DNA from: Buddleja alternifolia
Lineage: Eukaryota; Streptophyta; Magnoliopsida; Lamiales; Scrophulariaceae
DNA length: 64,000 bases
Assembly: GCA_019426215.1 (NCBI GenBank)
Contig: CM033399.1
Span: 32,187,022 to 32,251,021, forward strand
Direction of reading: 5' to 3'
Part shown: positions 46,625 through 56,655 of the stretch, in pieces
Numbering within the stretch: position 1 is the stretch's first letter
How the letters are laid out: each line of letters opens with the position of its first letter
Notes under the pieces: generated by a model
Databases searched by the model: none
The model's input: only the letters and a program-made list of their open reading frames with translations
What the model was told of the DNA's origin: nothing
Translations under genes and position numbers: made by a program

Positions 46625-48128
46625 CTATCTTTGGTGTACCCTCTTCTGAAGGCTCAGAAACTGAACCTCAGTTATTCCTTGTTCCTCATTAGGTTCCCGC
46701 GGTTGTTCAGATTCCCCCACGGTCCTTCCACTTCTCAAAGTTACTGCATTACAATGCCCCTTAGGATTCTGCTCAGTTTGACTTGGCAATGTACCTTTTG
46801 GTCTTGAGCTCATAGTACTAGCCAACTGCCCCATTTGTGCTTCAAGATTCTTGGTTGCACCTATCATTTGATCCATCTTTGCCTCGAGCTTCTCAATACG
46901 GTTTGCAGTTCCGTTAGCTAGTTTTTCAATGGCTAATTCCCAAGCTTGTGGTTCTCGAGGTGGTGGTCCTTGCTGACTTGGTTGTTGAAAATTCTGAGGA
47001 CCATGCTGTTGGAAACCTGGAGGAAATTGTTGTCTAGGAGGATTTGCTTGAGCTCCTCGGTTCCCTTGACCTCCCCAAGAAAAGTTAGGGTGATTTCGCC
47101 AACCCGAATTGTAGGTGTTCAAAAATGGATTTCCTTGCTGCTTATTCTGATTGGATAAATGCTTGCTCGATGAGTGGGCAATCAGTAGCCGTATGAGGGG
47201 CCCCACAAATATCACAAGCTAAAGTAGGCTAAGATACTGCACTAACATTTCCCTTGAGTCCCTCCATGTGTTTTACAAGTGCTTCAATGTTAGCATTGAG
47301 CAATGTAATGTTATCTACATTATGGATGCCCGGTGTTTTCTTTGCAGCCCGACTATTACTCGCCCACTGATACGTATTGGATGCCATCTCGTCCATAAGA
47401 GCCAATGCATCATCCAGATTCTTTGCCATAAAACTCCCTCCCGCAGCTGCATCGATATTCATTCGGATACTATGTGACAGACCATTGTAGAAAGTTTGCA
47501 CAAGCATCCAACTAGAAATACCGTGATGTGAGCATTTTCTGAGTAGTTCTTTATACCTTTCCCATGCTTGGTAGAGGGTTTTACTATCAGTTTGCATGAA
47601 TCCTGTGATTGCATTCCTTAACTGAGTAATCTTAGCTGGGGGAAAATACTTGGTGAGAAACGCAGTCGACAATTCAGCCCAAGTGGTGAACTTATTTGCC
47701 GGCTGGTTTTTCAGCCACTTCTTAGCTCTTTTAGACAGGGAGAACGGGAAGAGTCGCAGTCTTATGGCATCTTCAGTAACGCCATTCATCTTAAAAGTAC
47801 TGCAGATTTCCAGAAAATTCCCCAGATGGGAATGAGGATCCTCCCTCTCAATATCTCCCTCAAATGCAGTGTGCTGTAGCATTTGAATGATAGCCGACTT
47901 CAACTCAAAGGTATTGGCTTGAACATTTGGTACTGCTATGCTGGAGGTTAAGTTCTGATATGTTGGTGTAGCATAATCCCGGAGAGTTCTCTGCGCAGCA
48001 GGTTCAATCCTTTGTAAGTCTTCTGCCATTCTACGTTGTTCTCTTTGCTGACGTCTGCCACTTCGAAAAGTTTGTTCTGGTTCTGGATTGATTTCAATAG
48101 CAGGTGCACTCAAAGAACACCTGTGCAT
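46625..48128 (-). pseudogene. Gypsy gag with premature stops
   Basis: The first frame (47229-48128, 299 codons) carries the retrotransposon gag domain: LEICSTFKMNGVTEDAIRLR, LFPFSLSKRAKKWL, FLTKYFPPAKI, ETLYQAWERYKELLRKC-like residues. It ends at TAG directly before a CCHC-like knuckle (CDICGAPHTATDC) that stays in frame until a TAA near 47160. Then a frame change leads to a second segment (46625-47215) with FLNTYNSGWRNHPNFSWGGQ, a Q/P/G-rich region and coiled-coil-like IEKLEAKMDQMIGATKNLE. Athila elements normally keep all this in one frame with pol. The first in-frame ATG is at 48126-48128; the true start is uncertain. Confidence 0.88.
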
Positions 48129-48293
48129 CTACTAAAATTCAACCTAAAACAAGAAATTAGATCAGAGCGAGACAGATAAAATAAACTAAAAATAAATAAA
48201 ATAAAATAAAATAAATTCGAAAATTTGAAATAAAAATAAATGTCTAAACTAATAAGAATTAACTTTTTATTGATATTGACTATTTGTTGCCTT

Positions 48294-48310
48294 CCCCGGC
48301 AACGGCGCCA
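48294..48310 (-). other. Primer-binding site, tRNA-Asp type
   Basis: TGGCGCCGTTGCCGGGG on the minus strand, 3 nt after the 5' LTR end, complementary to the 3' end of tRNA-Asp, the usual Athila primer. Confidence 0.9.
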
Positions 48311-48313
48311 ATT

Positions 48314-49653
48314 TGTTAACACCCGTAACAACACGGTATCGACAAATAATAAAGAGTAAGTAAGATCGTCTCCACAGGGAAGGTTATCAAGTACCAAACG
48401 AAGTTTATCCTATTATTTAGACTATTGATTCGCAAGAATTTAGATTTTAACTAATTAAAAACATAAATAAATAATAACAAGATTAATAAACAATAATTCG
48501 ATAAATGGAAAGCCTAGGGATTAAGACTTCATCAAGGTATTTTTATGGATTATGAACATCATTGGATTGTAAATTCTTGCATTCATTAAAGACCTGAATT
48601 TCCTTAATTACATGGATACTCTCCCGAGATCTCCATGAGTACCCAACTAAACTCGTTCCCGTCACTCCCATGATCAATAACTAATCTAGATGAATCCACT
48701 AATTTTCATGAAATTCGTTAGCTAGCCTCATGCACAATTACTAATATCCCTATTGAGTAATTTAAACACGTCTATCAAATCTGAACTAATGAATTAATTC
48801 ACCTCCCGGTACTTCTCAATTCATCTTAAATCATGTATTTGGTGGCCAATCATCTACAAGCATTAAACCCTCATTGATAGATTAATTAAAACAAGAAATA
48901 ACCCAATGAAAATCAACAATCCATAATAATACTCAAGACTACCTCTTAAACCCTAGAAAATTATTTAGCTACGCATATTTAAACAAGAAGAAGAAATAAT
49001 TTGCATAAAATTAAGAATTCTCATGTTTAACAATGGTGGAAAATAATAAGAACAATTGGGGAAGAAGAAGAATTCAAGAAAAACTAAGAACAACCCTTAT
49101 GTTGATGGCAAGAATCAAGATTTCTCTTTCTTCTCTTCAATGGCTTTCTTTTCTTTCTCTCCAAGTTTTCTCTCTTTCTCCTTTTCCTCTCAAAAGCGTC
49201 TTCTTTCTTTTCCAAGAATCTCCCCTATTTTTCTGACTTCTTCTATTTATATAGGAATTCTAATTACAAAAAGCCCAACAAAAGACCCAAAATCCGAACC
49301 CAACCAGAATTTTTGATTTCTGCGCGCTGCACAGTGGTGCCGAATATTGGCACCACTGTGCCAATTCTGCTGTCCATTTTTTTTCTTTACTTTTTCTTCA
49401 ACTCAACTCTTTTCGTTTGGACTCTTATTTGCTCCTCTTTAAGTCTCTTAGTTGAGTTCTTCACTTTGCTCAGAAATTCCTTTATTTACTCGCCAAATCA
49501 ATCGTCATTTACCTATAAAAGCATTTAACCAACTTAGAAGCCAAAATACGCAAATACAAATAAAAACAACTAAAAAGATCAACTCAAGGTATGAATTCAA
49601 GACAAATATGAGGTAAAAACATACTAAATCAATGTTACTTTTAAGACCTAACA
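48314..49653 (-). repeat. 5' LTR of the gypsy element
   Basis: 1,340 bp, partner of 38201-39540. The hairpin at 49330-49360 has one mismatch relative to the other LTR (GCCGAAT for GCCAAAT). Confidence 0.95.
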
Positions 49654-49658
49654 GTGAG

Positions 49659-51780
49659 CATGGAAAAGATGAGTGCGAACAATATTATTAATTGTGTAAA
49701 GTGTACGTTCGACTTTACCATTTTGTTGAGAGGTGTGAGGACAAGAGAAACGAAAATGAATTCCATTTTTATTTAAAAAATTGTGAAAATTGTTATCAAA
49801 ATCACGACCATGATCACATTGAAAAGTTTGAATGTTAGAATTGATTTTTGACGTATGTGTGAAATTTACTGAAAATATTAAATACCTCGAATTTATGTCG
49901 AATAGGAAACATCCATAAAAAATGAGAAAAATCGTCTAAAAAAATAATATAATACGGAAAACCATTAGAACTAACTATAGGAGATGTCCATAAATCGGAA
50001 TGAATAAGTTCAATAATAGAAGAAGTACTAGTACTAGAGTATGTAAAAGAAAGAAGACGGTGCTTGCCTAATTGACAAACATGACAAACAGACGTAACAT
50101 TATTTTGACACTTAATAAAATACCTAGATGCTAAAAATTTAAAGACAGAATCTCTAGGATGATCGAGCCAGCGATGCCAAATGAGAAGCGATAGAGTAGC
50201 CAGACAGACGGCGGTGGAAGAGAGGTTGAGATCAGAAAAGAGGACTGGATAGAGATCACCACGACTCTCACTGCGAAGTAGGCAATTGCCCGCATGAAGG
50301 TCTTTCACAGAAAAACCAAAAGGACAGAACAATTATTATCACACATAAATTGACGAACGGAGACAAGATTTTTAACAATAGACGAAGACACTAAGATATT
50401 ATTGAGATGTAAAGGTAAAGAAGTAGAGGAATAATATTATGACCAGTATGAGAAACAGAAAGTACAGCACCATGACCAATCATTATATTTTTAGATAAAT
50501 CACAAGGTACGGAGAATTTAAGGTTACTTTGATTTGAAGTCATATGTGCACTTGCCCCAGAGTCCATGTACCAATTTTCATCCAGAGGTTGAATCTGCAT
50601 AGTTGAAAATAGAGAGGCAAGATCGATGTGCTGGGCCTTAGTAGAAGATGAAGTCTGCTGCGGTGATGGGCCAACATGTGGCAGTCCAAAATAAGCATAA
50701 GGTGGAGGCCCGTTGATGGTGGAATGGGCTAGACCAGCTGGCAGATGAAAAGCGCTGGCAGGCGCCCAATTCGAGGGGGCCGAGTTAAAAGACTGAACAG
50801 GTGGTGGTGGACCTAATATCCCTTGACCGTGGAAAGATATTGGGCCATTGAAGTGGGCCTGCTGAGGTGGATCGTAGCCCGTCTGTGGAGCGGACAGGTA
50901 GTTTGGCAATGGATTGTAGCCCGTCTGCTGTGGACTAAAAGAAGAGCCCCTGAAGTGGGCCTCATTGTAATTACCAAAAGAAGGTTGGCGATTTCTATAA
51001 TTTGCATGGCTGCCCGAATTGCCACCACCAGGACAGGAACCTCGGCCATTGTTTTGAACTCGACCTCATCCTCTATCTCTTTCATTATCATTATGGGGGG
51101 TTGGATTGGGAGCAGAGAAGGACAGATGAATCAGAAGAATTTGAGAGGGGTGGGTTTTGGGTTTCACAAGATTCATGAAGAAGGAGACTATTACGAGCCT
51201 GAGAGAAATTGGGGAAAGGGGATTTATTTGTGATGACGTCTATAATACTATTGTAAGAGTCGGGGAGATTATTAAGAATTTGAAGAACGAGTTCTTGGTC
51301 AGAAATAGGGTTGTCGACGTCTTTAAAATTATTAGCAATACGTTTCATATCACGACAAAAGTCGAAGATATACAAATTACCCTTTTTGAAATTTCGGAAT
51401 TTATCTTGGACTTGAAGGCAACGAAAAGGTTTATTGTTTGTAAAAAACGATTTAAGATTATCCCATATTTGTTTTGCAGTATTGCCATCGGCACTAACAA
51501 TATCTAAGAGGCTAGCATCAACAGAATTGTAAATCCAGATTTTTATTTTGGAATCAAGAGAATACCAATCCACATATTCCTTAGATTTAGGTAACGAATA
51601 ACCATTAATATGACCAAGAACTCTATAACTACAACAGATATCAAAAAAGATTGTTTTCCATAGTTTAAAAAGAGGGTCCTATTCACAGAGTTTAAAGTTA
51701 AAGAGATGGTAAACAGTATTGACAAAGTAAGCCGGGTGAGAAGTGGTAGGGGTGGTGGGCGTATTGGTTGGGTCGGCCAT
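49659..51780 (-). pseudogene. Copia gag, protease and integrase N-terminal half (decayed)
   Basis: The gag starts at an ATG at 51780 (MADPTNTP), hits a stop after FKLCE and continues as a UBN2-type gag (51091-51573) with KQIWDNLKSFF, QDKFRNFKKGN and VLQILNNLPDSY. A shifted frame (50391-50909) holds a Pro/Gly/Gln-rich linker and the protease core WYMDSGASAHMT. Next (49835-50332) come the GAG-pre-integrase zinc region (WHRWLDHPRD, CHVCQLGKH) and the first integrase aspartate (HSDLWTSP, LDDFSHFLW). The frame then runs into the gypsy target site at 49654-49658. Several stops and shifts rule out function. Confidence 0.9.
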
Positions 51781-52009
51781 AATGATAATTGAAGAATAGA
51801 GAAAAAAAAGACAAGAAAGAAATAAAGAACTGTGAGCTTACCGTGAGACGAGAACCGGCGGGAACAAGACCGGTTGAGATGGCAAGCGATCAGAGAAGGC
51901 TATTTGAGTGAAGAGCGTTGCGCCGCGGGGTTACCAATGCCGAGAGGGTGGAAGGCGAAAGTGAAGGATTGTTAGGGGATGGAGAGAAAACCCTAGTTGG
52001 CTGATACCA

Positions 52010-52137
52010 TGTTAGAGTGATATAAACCGCGCAGGGAACTTTGTATTACACAAAACATATATATAAATACAAGAGTCTTGGAGAGAAAGAAAACCCTATG
52101 CTAGAAATACATAAAGACATACAAAATATATTTAACA
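52010..52137 (-). repeat. 5' LTR of the copia element
   Basis: 128 bp, followed on the minus strand by the primer site TGGTATCAGCC (51999-52009). It includes a TATATATAAATAC-type TATA region shared with the other LTR. Confidence 0.92.
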
Positions 52138-52340
52138 ATAATCATTAATTACTAGTGTATGAAAACAACATACGGGACTAAAAATTCATAAATACAACTG
52201 TATGTCATACATTGAAGATGCATATCGTGCCACATAGATATATGGTGTATTCCATTGTTATTATGGTATAATCTACACCATTTGGTGTTCATTTTCATGT
52301 ACAAGACACATCATTCATATGAATCTTCATGAAACACTAA

Positions 52341-52851
52341 GGGCCTGTTTGTTTGTGTTTTTTATCTGTTTTTTCAATTTTTAATTTTATCTGAAAATGA
52401 AAATACATACTTTACAGTATTTTTAACTGAAAATATTCTCATTTTCGTTATTGTTTTTATATTCCCAATAAATTTCACTCATTTCTATAAAATCACATTT
52501 CACATCACTTATCTCACATTTTTTTTTTATTTTTCTCTCTCATCTACTTTCAGTTTTTAAACATTTCTCTCTTCTCTCCTTTAAATTTTTAAAACATATC
52601 TCTCTCTCCTCTCTAATCAAAATTTTTAAAACATATAATCAATATTCACGTCAAATCTAACACTATCAATCTAATCATTAATTTTCATTCATTTCACACA
52701 TCACACTCATCAATTTTAACTATTTTAAAAAACACAATCAAACACACCTACTTTTTTCACTTTTCTCAAACAAAAATCAGAAAACTCATTCCCCCATACA
52801 TTTTAGAAAATGACGATTAAAAATGAAATAAAAACACTTCCAAACAGAGCC
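52341..52851. mobile_element. Tourist-like MITE (511 bp), TAA target duplication
   Basis: The ends GGGCCTGTTTG and, reversed, GGCTCTGTTTG, with TAA directly outside each (52338-52340 and 52852-52854), match the widespread PIF/Harbinger-derived MITE class. Related sequence sits in intron 2 of the reductase gene. Confidence 0.85.
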
Positions 52852-53003
52852 TAACTATTGTTGCACGCTGGAGGGTGTATCACACCACATCAAGCCTAAT
52901 GTGGTTTCTTTCTCTATCAACATAGCATTATTATTTTCACTACTCGATCAAAAAAAGAAACAAAAAATTGTCTACTCCAAGGAGAAGTATGATTCGGCAT
53001 CTA

Positions 53004-53618
53004 GGTTGCACGGATACAGATACGATGACACGGATACGATATGATACAATACGATACGGATATGGCGATAATATTTTTTTCAAAATTATAGGATACGACA
53101 TAGCTAGAATACGGCTATATATATATATAATATAAGAAAATCTAGTTCTATTGATAAAAAAATAATTGTTATAATTGTAACTGTTTGAATCTCAGCGTGT
53201 CGCCTCATCTTTCTTATTTTTATTTTCTTTGTGATTTTTTCTTCTTCATCCACTGTCTTTCAAAATTACTAATGTTATTTGTCATTTGTCATGTCATATT
53301 CTCACTTTCATATCCATCTATTAATTCATCTTAATATTAAATTGTCATTAACTAATCTACCATCATTAGGGCGACTAACCTTTGCATTGTCACCTTTACC
53401 ATATACCACAAAACTATGAACATTTTTATTGCGAGCAATGTTGTTTTCGTCAAGTTTCTGGCTTGGACACGTTTCGGATACGTTCCGGACACTGTATCTA
53501 TAATTTTTTATTTTTGGATACGCCACTATACGTATCTGAGGAGTATCCTACGGGTGTCGTATCACCGATATATCCGACACTGCATAATGTTATTTTTAGA
53601 AGTATCCGTGCATTATAG
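53004..53618. mobile_element. MULE-like element with GGATACG repeats (615 bp)
   Basis: A perfect 11-bp duplication TTCGGCATCTA (52993-53003 and 53619-53629) flanks inverted ends containing TGCACGGATAC. Subterminal regions are full of (C/T)GGATAC(G/A) units (left 53010-53060; right, in reverse, 53530-53600). Duplication length and subterminal repeats suggest a Mutator-like derivative. No coding sequence is recognised; short frames in the middle are incidental. Confidence 0.75.
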
Positions 53619-53749
53619 TTCGGCATCTATATGTGTCATGTTGTTTCTCTGTTAATGTGATGATTCTCGTGATTTGGTAATAACAAAGATATCATGCACA
53701 TAAGAATTTCACCACCTGCCCGACATATCCAATCAATTGGTACCGCATT

Positions 53750-54108
53750 CAGATGCAGAGTCAGGGGACTGATAGTGGCAGTCGCCCCCCTCAACTTCTG
53801 GGGAAAAAAAAATTAGCCTACAGATTTTTTATTTTCTATATTTGTCCTCCTAAACCAAAAAATATCAAGTTTTCCCTCTATAAAATATAAAGTGATGTTA
53901 TATACCACATTCTACAAACCGCCGATTTCCCATCTCCCCTAATTTTGGTAAAAAAATCGCTTGCAATTAATTAATTTTAATGATTTTAATTCATTCACAC
54001 TTTTTAAATTAAGGAGCGATGAAAAATCAATAATATAAAAATGGTGGTATATAACATTTTTCTTCTCTATATCCGCCCCTGGATATAAAATCTTAGCTCC
54101 GTCCATAA
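53750..54108. mobile_element. Possible hAT-like MITE
   Basis: The left end CAGATGCAGAGTCAGGGG and, reversed, the right end ATGGACGGAGCTAAGAT...CCAGGGGCGG resemble the ends of hAT MITEs (compare 30506-30877). No convincing 8-bp duplication could be fixed, so the borders are approximate. Confidence 0.45.
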
Positions 54109-54427
54109 TGCATTTATATTTTACCTAAACTTCAGCATAGCCGACCAGCCGACCTCCCAACATAATAATAAACTTTATAAACGCGTTAGCATTTGCTATT
54201 ACATGTACAGTACTCATACAATCGCTGCACTGCACGTTTCCTTGGGCATGATTCGTATGAATATGATTTCTTTCTTAGTTAATTGTCCTACGCCTTATCC
54301 CTTCGATTGCACTCTTTCTTTCTCCTTTATTACCGACTAGTCAAACCCTTCGGCTACTCTCCAATACTTCCCTTCGCAACCAAGATTCATTTGTTAATTC
54401 CACTCTTTCTTCTGCTGTTCCTACACA

Positions 54428-54428
54428 C

Positions 54429-54459
<31 letters not shown>

Positions 54460-54460
54460 G
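54428..54460 (+). promoter_or_regulatory. (TA)n tract, likely TATA region of the glycosyltransferase gene
   Basis: An alternating TA tract lies 64-96 bp before the chosen start codon. It could serve as the TATA element, but it is also just a microsatellite. Confidence 0.4.
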
Positions 54461-54523
54461 TACTATACTTACTACTAAACATTGATACTCAGTGCAGATA
54501 GTAGAGTTAACATCAAGTCAGAT

Positions 54524-56089
54524 ATGGAAGCTAATGGTGATATTCTAGTGCTCCCATTTTTCGGTCAGGGCCATCTTTTTCCATGCGTGGAGCTCTGTAA
54601 AAACCTATCTTCACACAACTGCAAATCCATATTGATTATACCATCTCATCTTTCTTCCTCCATTCCTTCCACTCTCCACCGCCACCCTCTAGTTGAAGTT
54701 CTCCAAATTCCGGCGTCTTACTCTCCTTCGCCACCTCCGCCGCCGACGGAGGAGTCGGACAACCTACCAAATGTTGAGCAAGGGCCCGGACCCGGAAGTG
54801 GACCCGGGTCCAGGCCAGTTAACCCGCATCATAAGGAGCTAGGAAAGGGAATTGAGTCATTCCTATCTGAGAGGTACATTAACTATCCGGGTCGGACCCG
54901 ACCCTGGTGTGTGGTAATGGACGTGATGATGAGCTGGAGCAAGGAGATTTTCATGAGAGAGAAGATACCCATTGTCAGCTTTTTCACCTCCGGTGCGAGC
55001 TCCACTGCTTTGGAGTATGCCGCGTGGAAGGCACGCGCGGACGACATGAAACCCGGTGAGACCCGGATGTTATCCGGGTTGCCCGAGTCCATGTCCTTGA
55101 GTTATTCGGATCTCAAAAGACGGGACCCCAGGCAGCACCGCCGTGGTGGTGGAAACGGGGGCAACCGGCGTGGACCGGATGGACCGCCAGGTGGGATGAA
55201 CTTCGGTCCTCCTAGACCGGGTCAGCGACCACGCTGGTTAGATGAGGCGGAAGGTTCAACCGCTTTCTTGATCAACACGTGTCATGATCTCGAAGGTCCG
55301 TTTCTCGAGTACCTAGCGGGTCAGATTGGTAAACCGGTTATTGGGATCGGTCCTTTGTTGCCGGAAAGCTATTGGAAATCGATCGGTTCAGTTCTTCATG
55401 ATCGAGAAAGTAGGCCGAACCGTGGATCAAATTACACTGAAGATGAAGTTATCCAATGGTTGGACTCGAAGCCAAGTCAATCAGTCATATACGTGTCGTT
55501 TGGTAGTGAAGTTGGGCCAACTTTGGAGGAATATGATCAATTAGCCAATGCACTGCTAGATTCGAACCGGGCTTTCATATGGGTGATTCAACCCGGTTCG
55601 GGAATGCCGGGTCCACCGCCCAACTTCTTTGGTGAAAAACCCAATTCGAATGCTAACGAAGAAGGCTACTATCCCCATGGCTTGGAAGAAAAGGTTGGAG
55701 AGAGAGGGCTCATTATTAAGGGATGGGCACCTCAATTATTGATATTGAGCCATCCGTCAACTGGAGGATTTTTATCGCACTGCGGTTGGAATTCTACTGT
55801 CGAAGCCATTGGGCGTGGGGTCCCGATCCTGGCATGGCCAATCAGGGGTGACCAATTTTACGATGCCATATTTGTGGCGAAGTATCTGAGAGTGGGGCAG
55901 ATGGTAGCAAGTGGTGGAGATTTCTCAGAGATGGTGAAGAAAAGTGAGATAATGAAAGGCATTGAAGGGCTGATGGAGGATAGAGAAGTTCATGAGCGTG
56001 CAATTAACTTGAGAGGCTTATTTGAGGCTGGTTTTCCTTCGAGTTCTGTGGCTTCTTTGAAGGCATTCATTGAGCTTATAAGCAAGTAG
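54524..56089 (+). CDS. UDP-glycosyltransferase, plant family 1 (intronless)
   Basis: 521 residues in one exon. The start at 54524 is preferred over an in-frame ATG 42 nt upstream because MEANGDILVLPFFGQGHLFP is the usual N terminus of the family. These cytosolic enzymes move a sugar from UDP-sugar to hormones, phenylpropanoids, lignans or xenobiotics. Visible: catalytic His17 in GQGHLFP, a likely partner Asp133 in VVMDVMM, and the 44-residue PSPG donor box at 401-444 (WAPQLLIL...HCGWNSTVEAIG...RGDQ) ending in Gln with Trp at box position 22, which suggests UDP-glucose as donor. Two low-complexity inserts stand out: a Pro/Gly stretch around 80-105 and an Arg/Gly/Pro-rich loop at about 199-237. 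The acceptor cannot be read. The gene points the same way as the reductase upstream and convergently with the EDR2-like gene downstream. It appears intact. Confidence 0.92.
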   Translation: MEANGDILVLPFFGQGHLFPCVELCKNLSSHNCKSILIIPSHLSSSIPSTLHRHPLVEVLQIPASYSPSPPPPPTEESDNLPNVEQGPGPGSGPGSRPVNPHHKELGKGIESFLSERYINYPGRTRPWCVVMDVMMSWSKEIFMREKIPIVSFFTSGASSTALEYAAWKARADDMKPGETRMLSGLPESMSLSYSDLKRRDPRQHRRGGGNGGNRRGPDGPPGGMNFGPPRPGQRPRWLDEAEGSTAFLINTCHDLEGPFLEYLAGQIGKPVIGIGPLLPESYWKSIGSVLHDRESRPNRGSNYTEDEVIQWLDSKPSQSVIYVSFGSEVGPTLEEYDQLANALLDSNRAFIWVIQPGSGMPGPPPNFFGEKPNSNANEEGYYPHGLEEKVGERGLIIKGWAPQLLILSHPSTGGFLSHCGWNSTVEAIGRGVPILAWPIRGDQFYDAIFVAKYLRVGQMVASGGDFSEMVKKSEIMKGIEGLMEDREVHERAINLRGLFEAGFPSSSVASLKAFIELISK

Positions 56090-56655
56090 TATTTCCTTTT
56101 TTGTGACTGATGATACAGTTATCAAAAAGATGTATCACAAAAAAAAAAAAAAAAAAAAGCCTTGAAGACTTGTAATATCACTCACCACTATGGTTTATTT
56201 TCTTATTTTTTAAGAGATTTATTGCATTACAATTCTAGCATATAATTCCATTTCGAGCACAAAAATCACATTATAAGCACTTGAAGACCCAATTCATATA
56301 AAAGTTATCCTCCTGCCGAACCAAAACCGCTTGACAGATCAATAAACGATTCTAAACCCCTCTTGAGTTCTAATAAAATATAGATATAGATCCATCCCAT
56401 AGTAAATAAATAGATATATTCAGGAAAATCATTAAAGCTTATATTGACAATATGGTTCAGTGGTTTGTATTTTTAAGAGATATATATTGCATTACAATTT
56501 TCAAGAATATAATGACCATAGCATATAATTCCAATATTCACTGTATTGAACTCAATTTCAAGAAAATTTATATTTCTACATTGATGAGTTAAAGAAATAA
56601 ATGAATGCAGCAAATATATTTGAACAAATAGCATTGCCTGAGTAAGTGACACAAA
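56090..56655. other. Spacer between convergent genes
   Basis: Holds the 3' untranslated regions of the glycosyltransferase and the EDR2-like gene. An A-run of about 20 nt lies at 56139-56158. AGAGATATATTGCATTACAATTTT-type sequence recurs imperfectly at about 56213-56235 and 56477-56500. Confidence 0.5.

Larger units (their letters stand above)
38201..49653 (-). mobile_element. Ty3/gypsy Athila-type element nested in the copia integrase, target duplication GTGAG
   Basis: Two LTRs of 1,340 bp (38201-39540 and 48314-49653) enclose 8,773 bp; GTGAG occurs at 38196-38200 and 49654-49658. The primer site after the 5' LTR is TGGCGCCGTTGCCGGGG, matching the 3' end of tRNA-Asp, and AAGTGTGGGGTGTT is the polypurine tract; both are usual for Athila. 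Order in minus sense: gag, protease, reverse transcriptase, RNase H, integrase, a spacer, then an extra ORF after pol. The LTRs differ at about 30 sites (about 2%). With rates often assumed for plant LTRs this suggests an insertion within roughly the last million years. Stops in gag and a frameshift in integrase make it non-autonomous. Confidence 0.95.
35947..52137 (-). mobile_element. Ty1/copia element, split by a nested gypsy element, target duplication ATAAT
   Basis: Short LTRs at 35947-36085 and 52010-52137 (minus sense TGTTAAATAT...TAACA) are flanked by ATAAT at 35942-35946 and 52138-52142. Directly inside the 5' LTR is TGGTATCAGCC (initiator tRNA-Met primer site), and GCGGGGGAG precedes the 3' LTR (polypurine tract). 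Without the gypsy insertion (38201-49653 plus one GTGAG) it is about 4.7 kb, the normal size. Domain order is gag, protease, integrase, reverse transcriptase, RNase H, as in copia. All frames carry stops and shifts, so it is not autonomous. LTRs of about 130 bp are short for copia. Confidence 0.93.
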
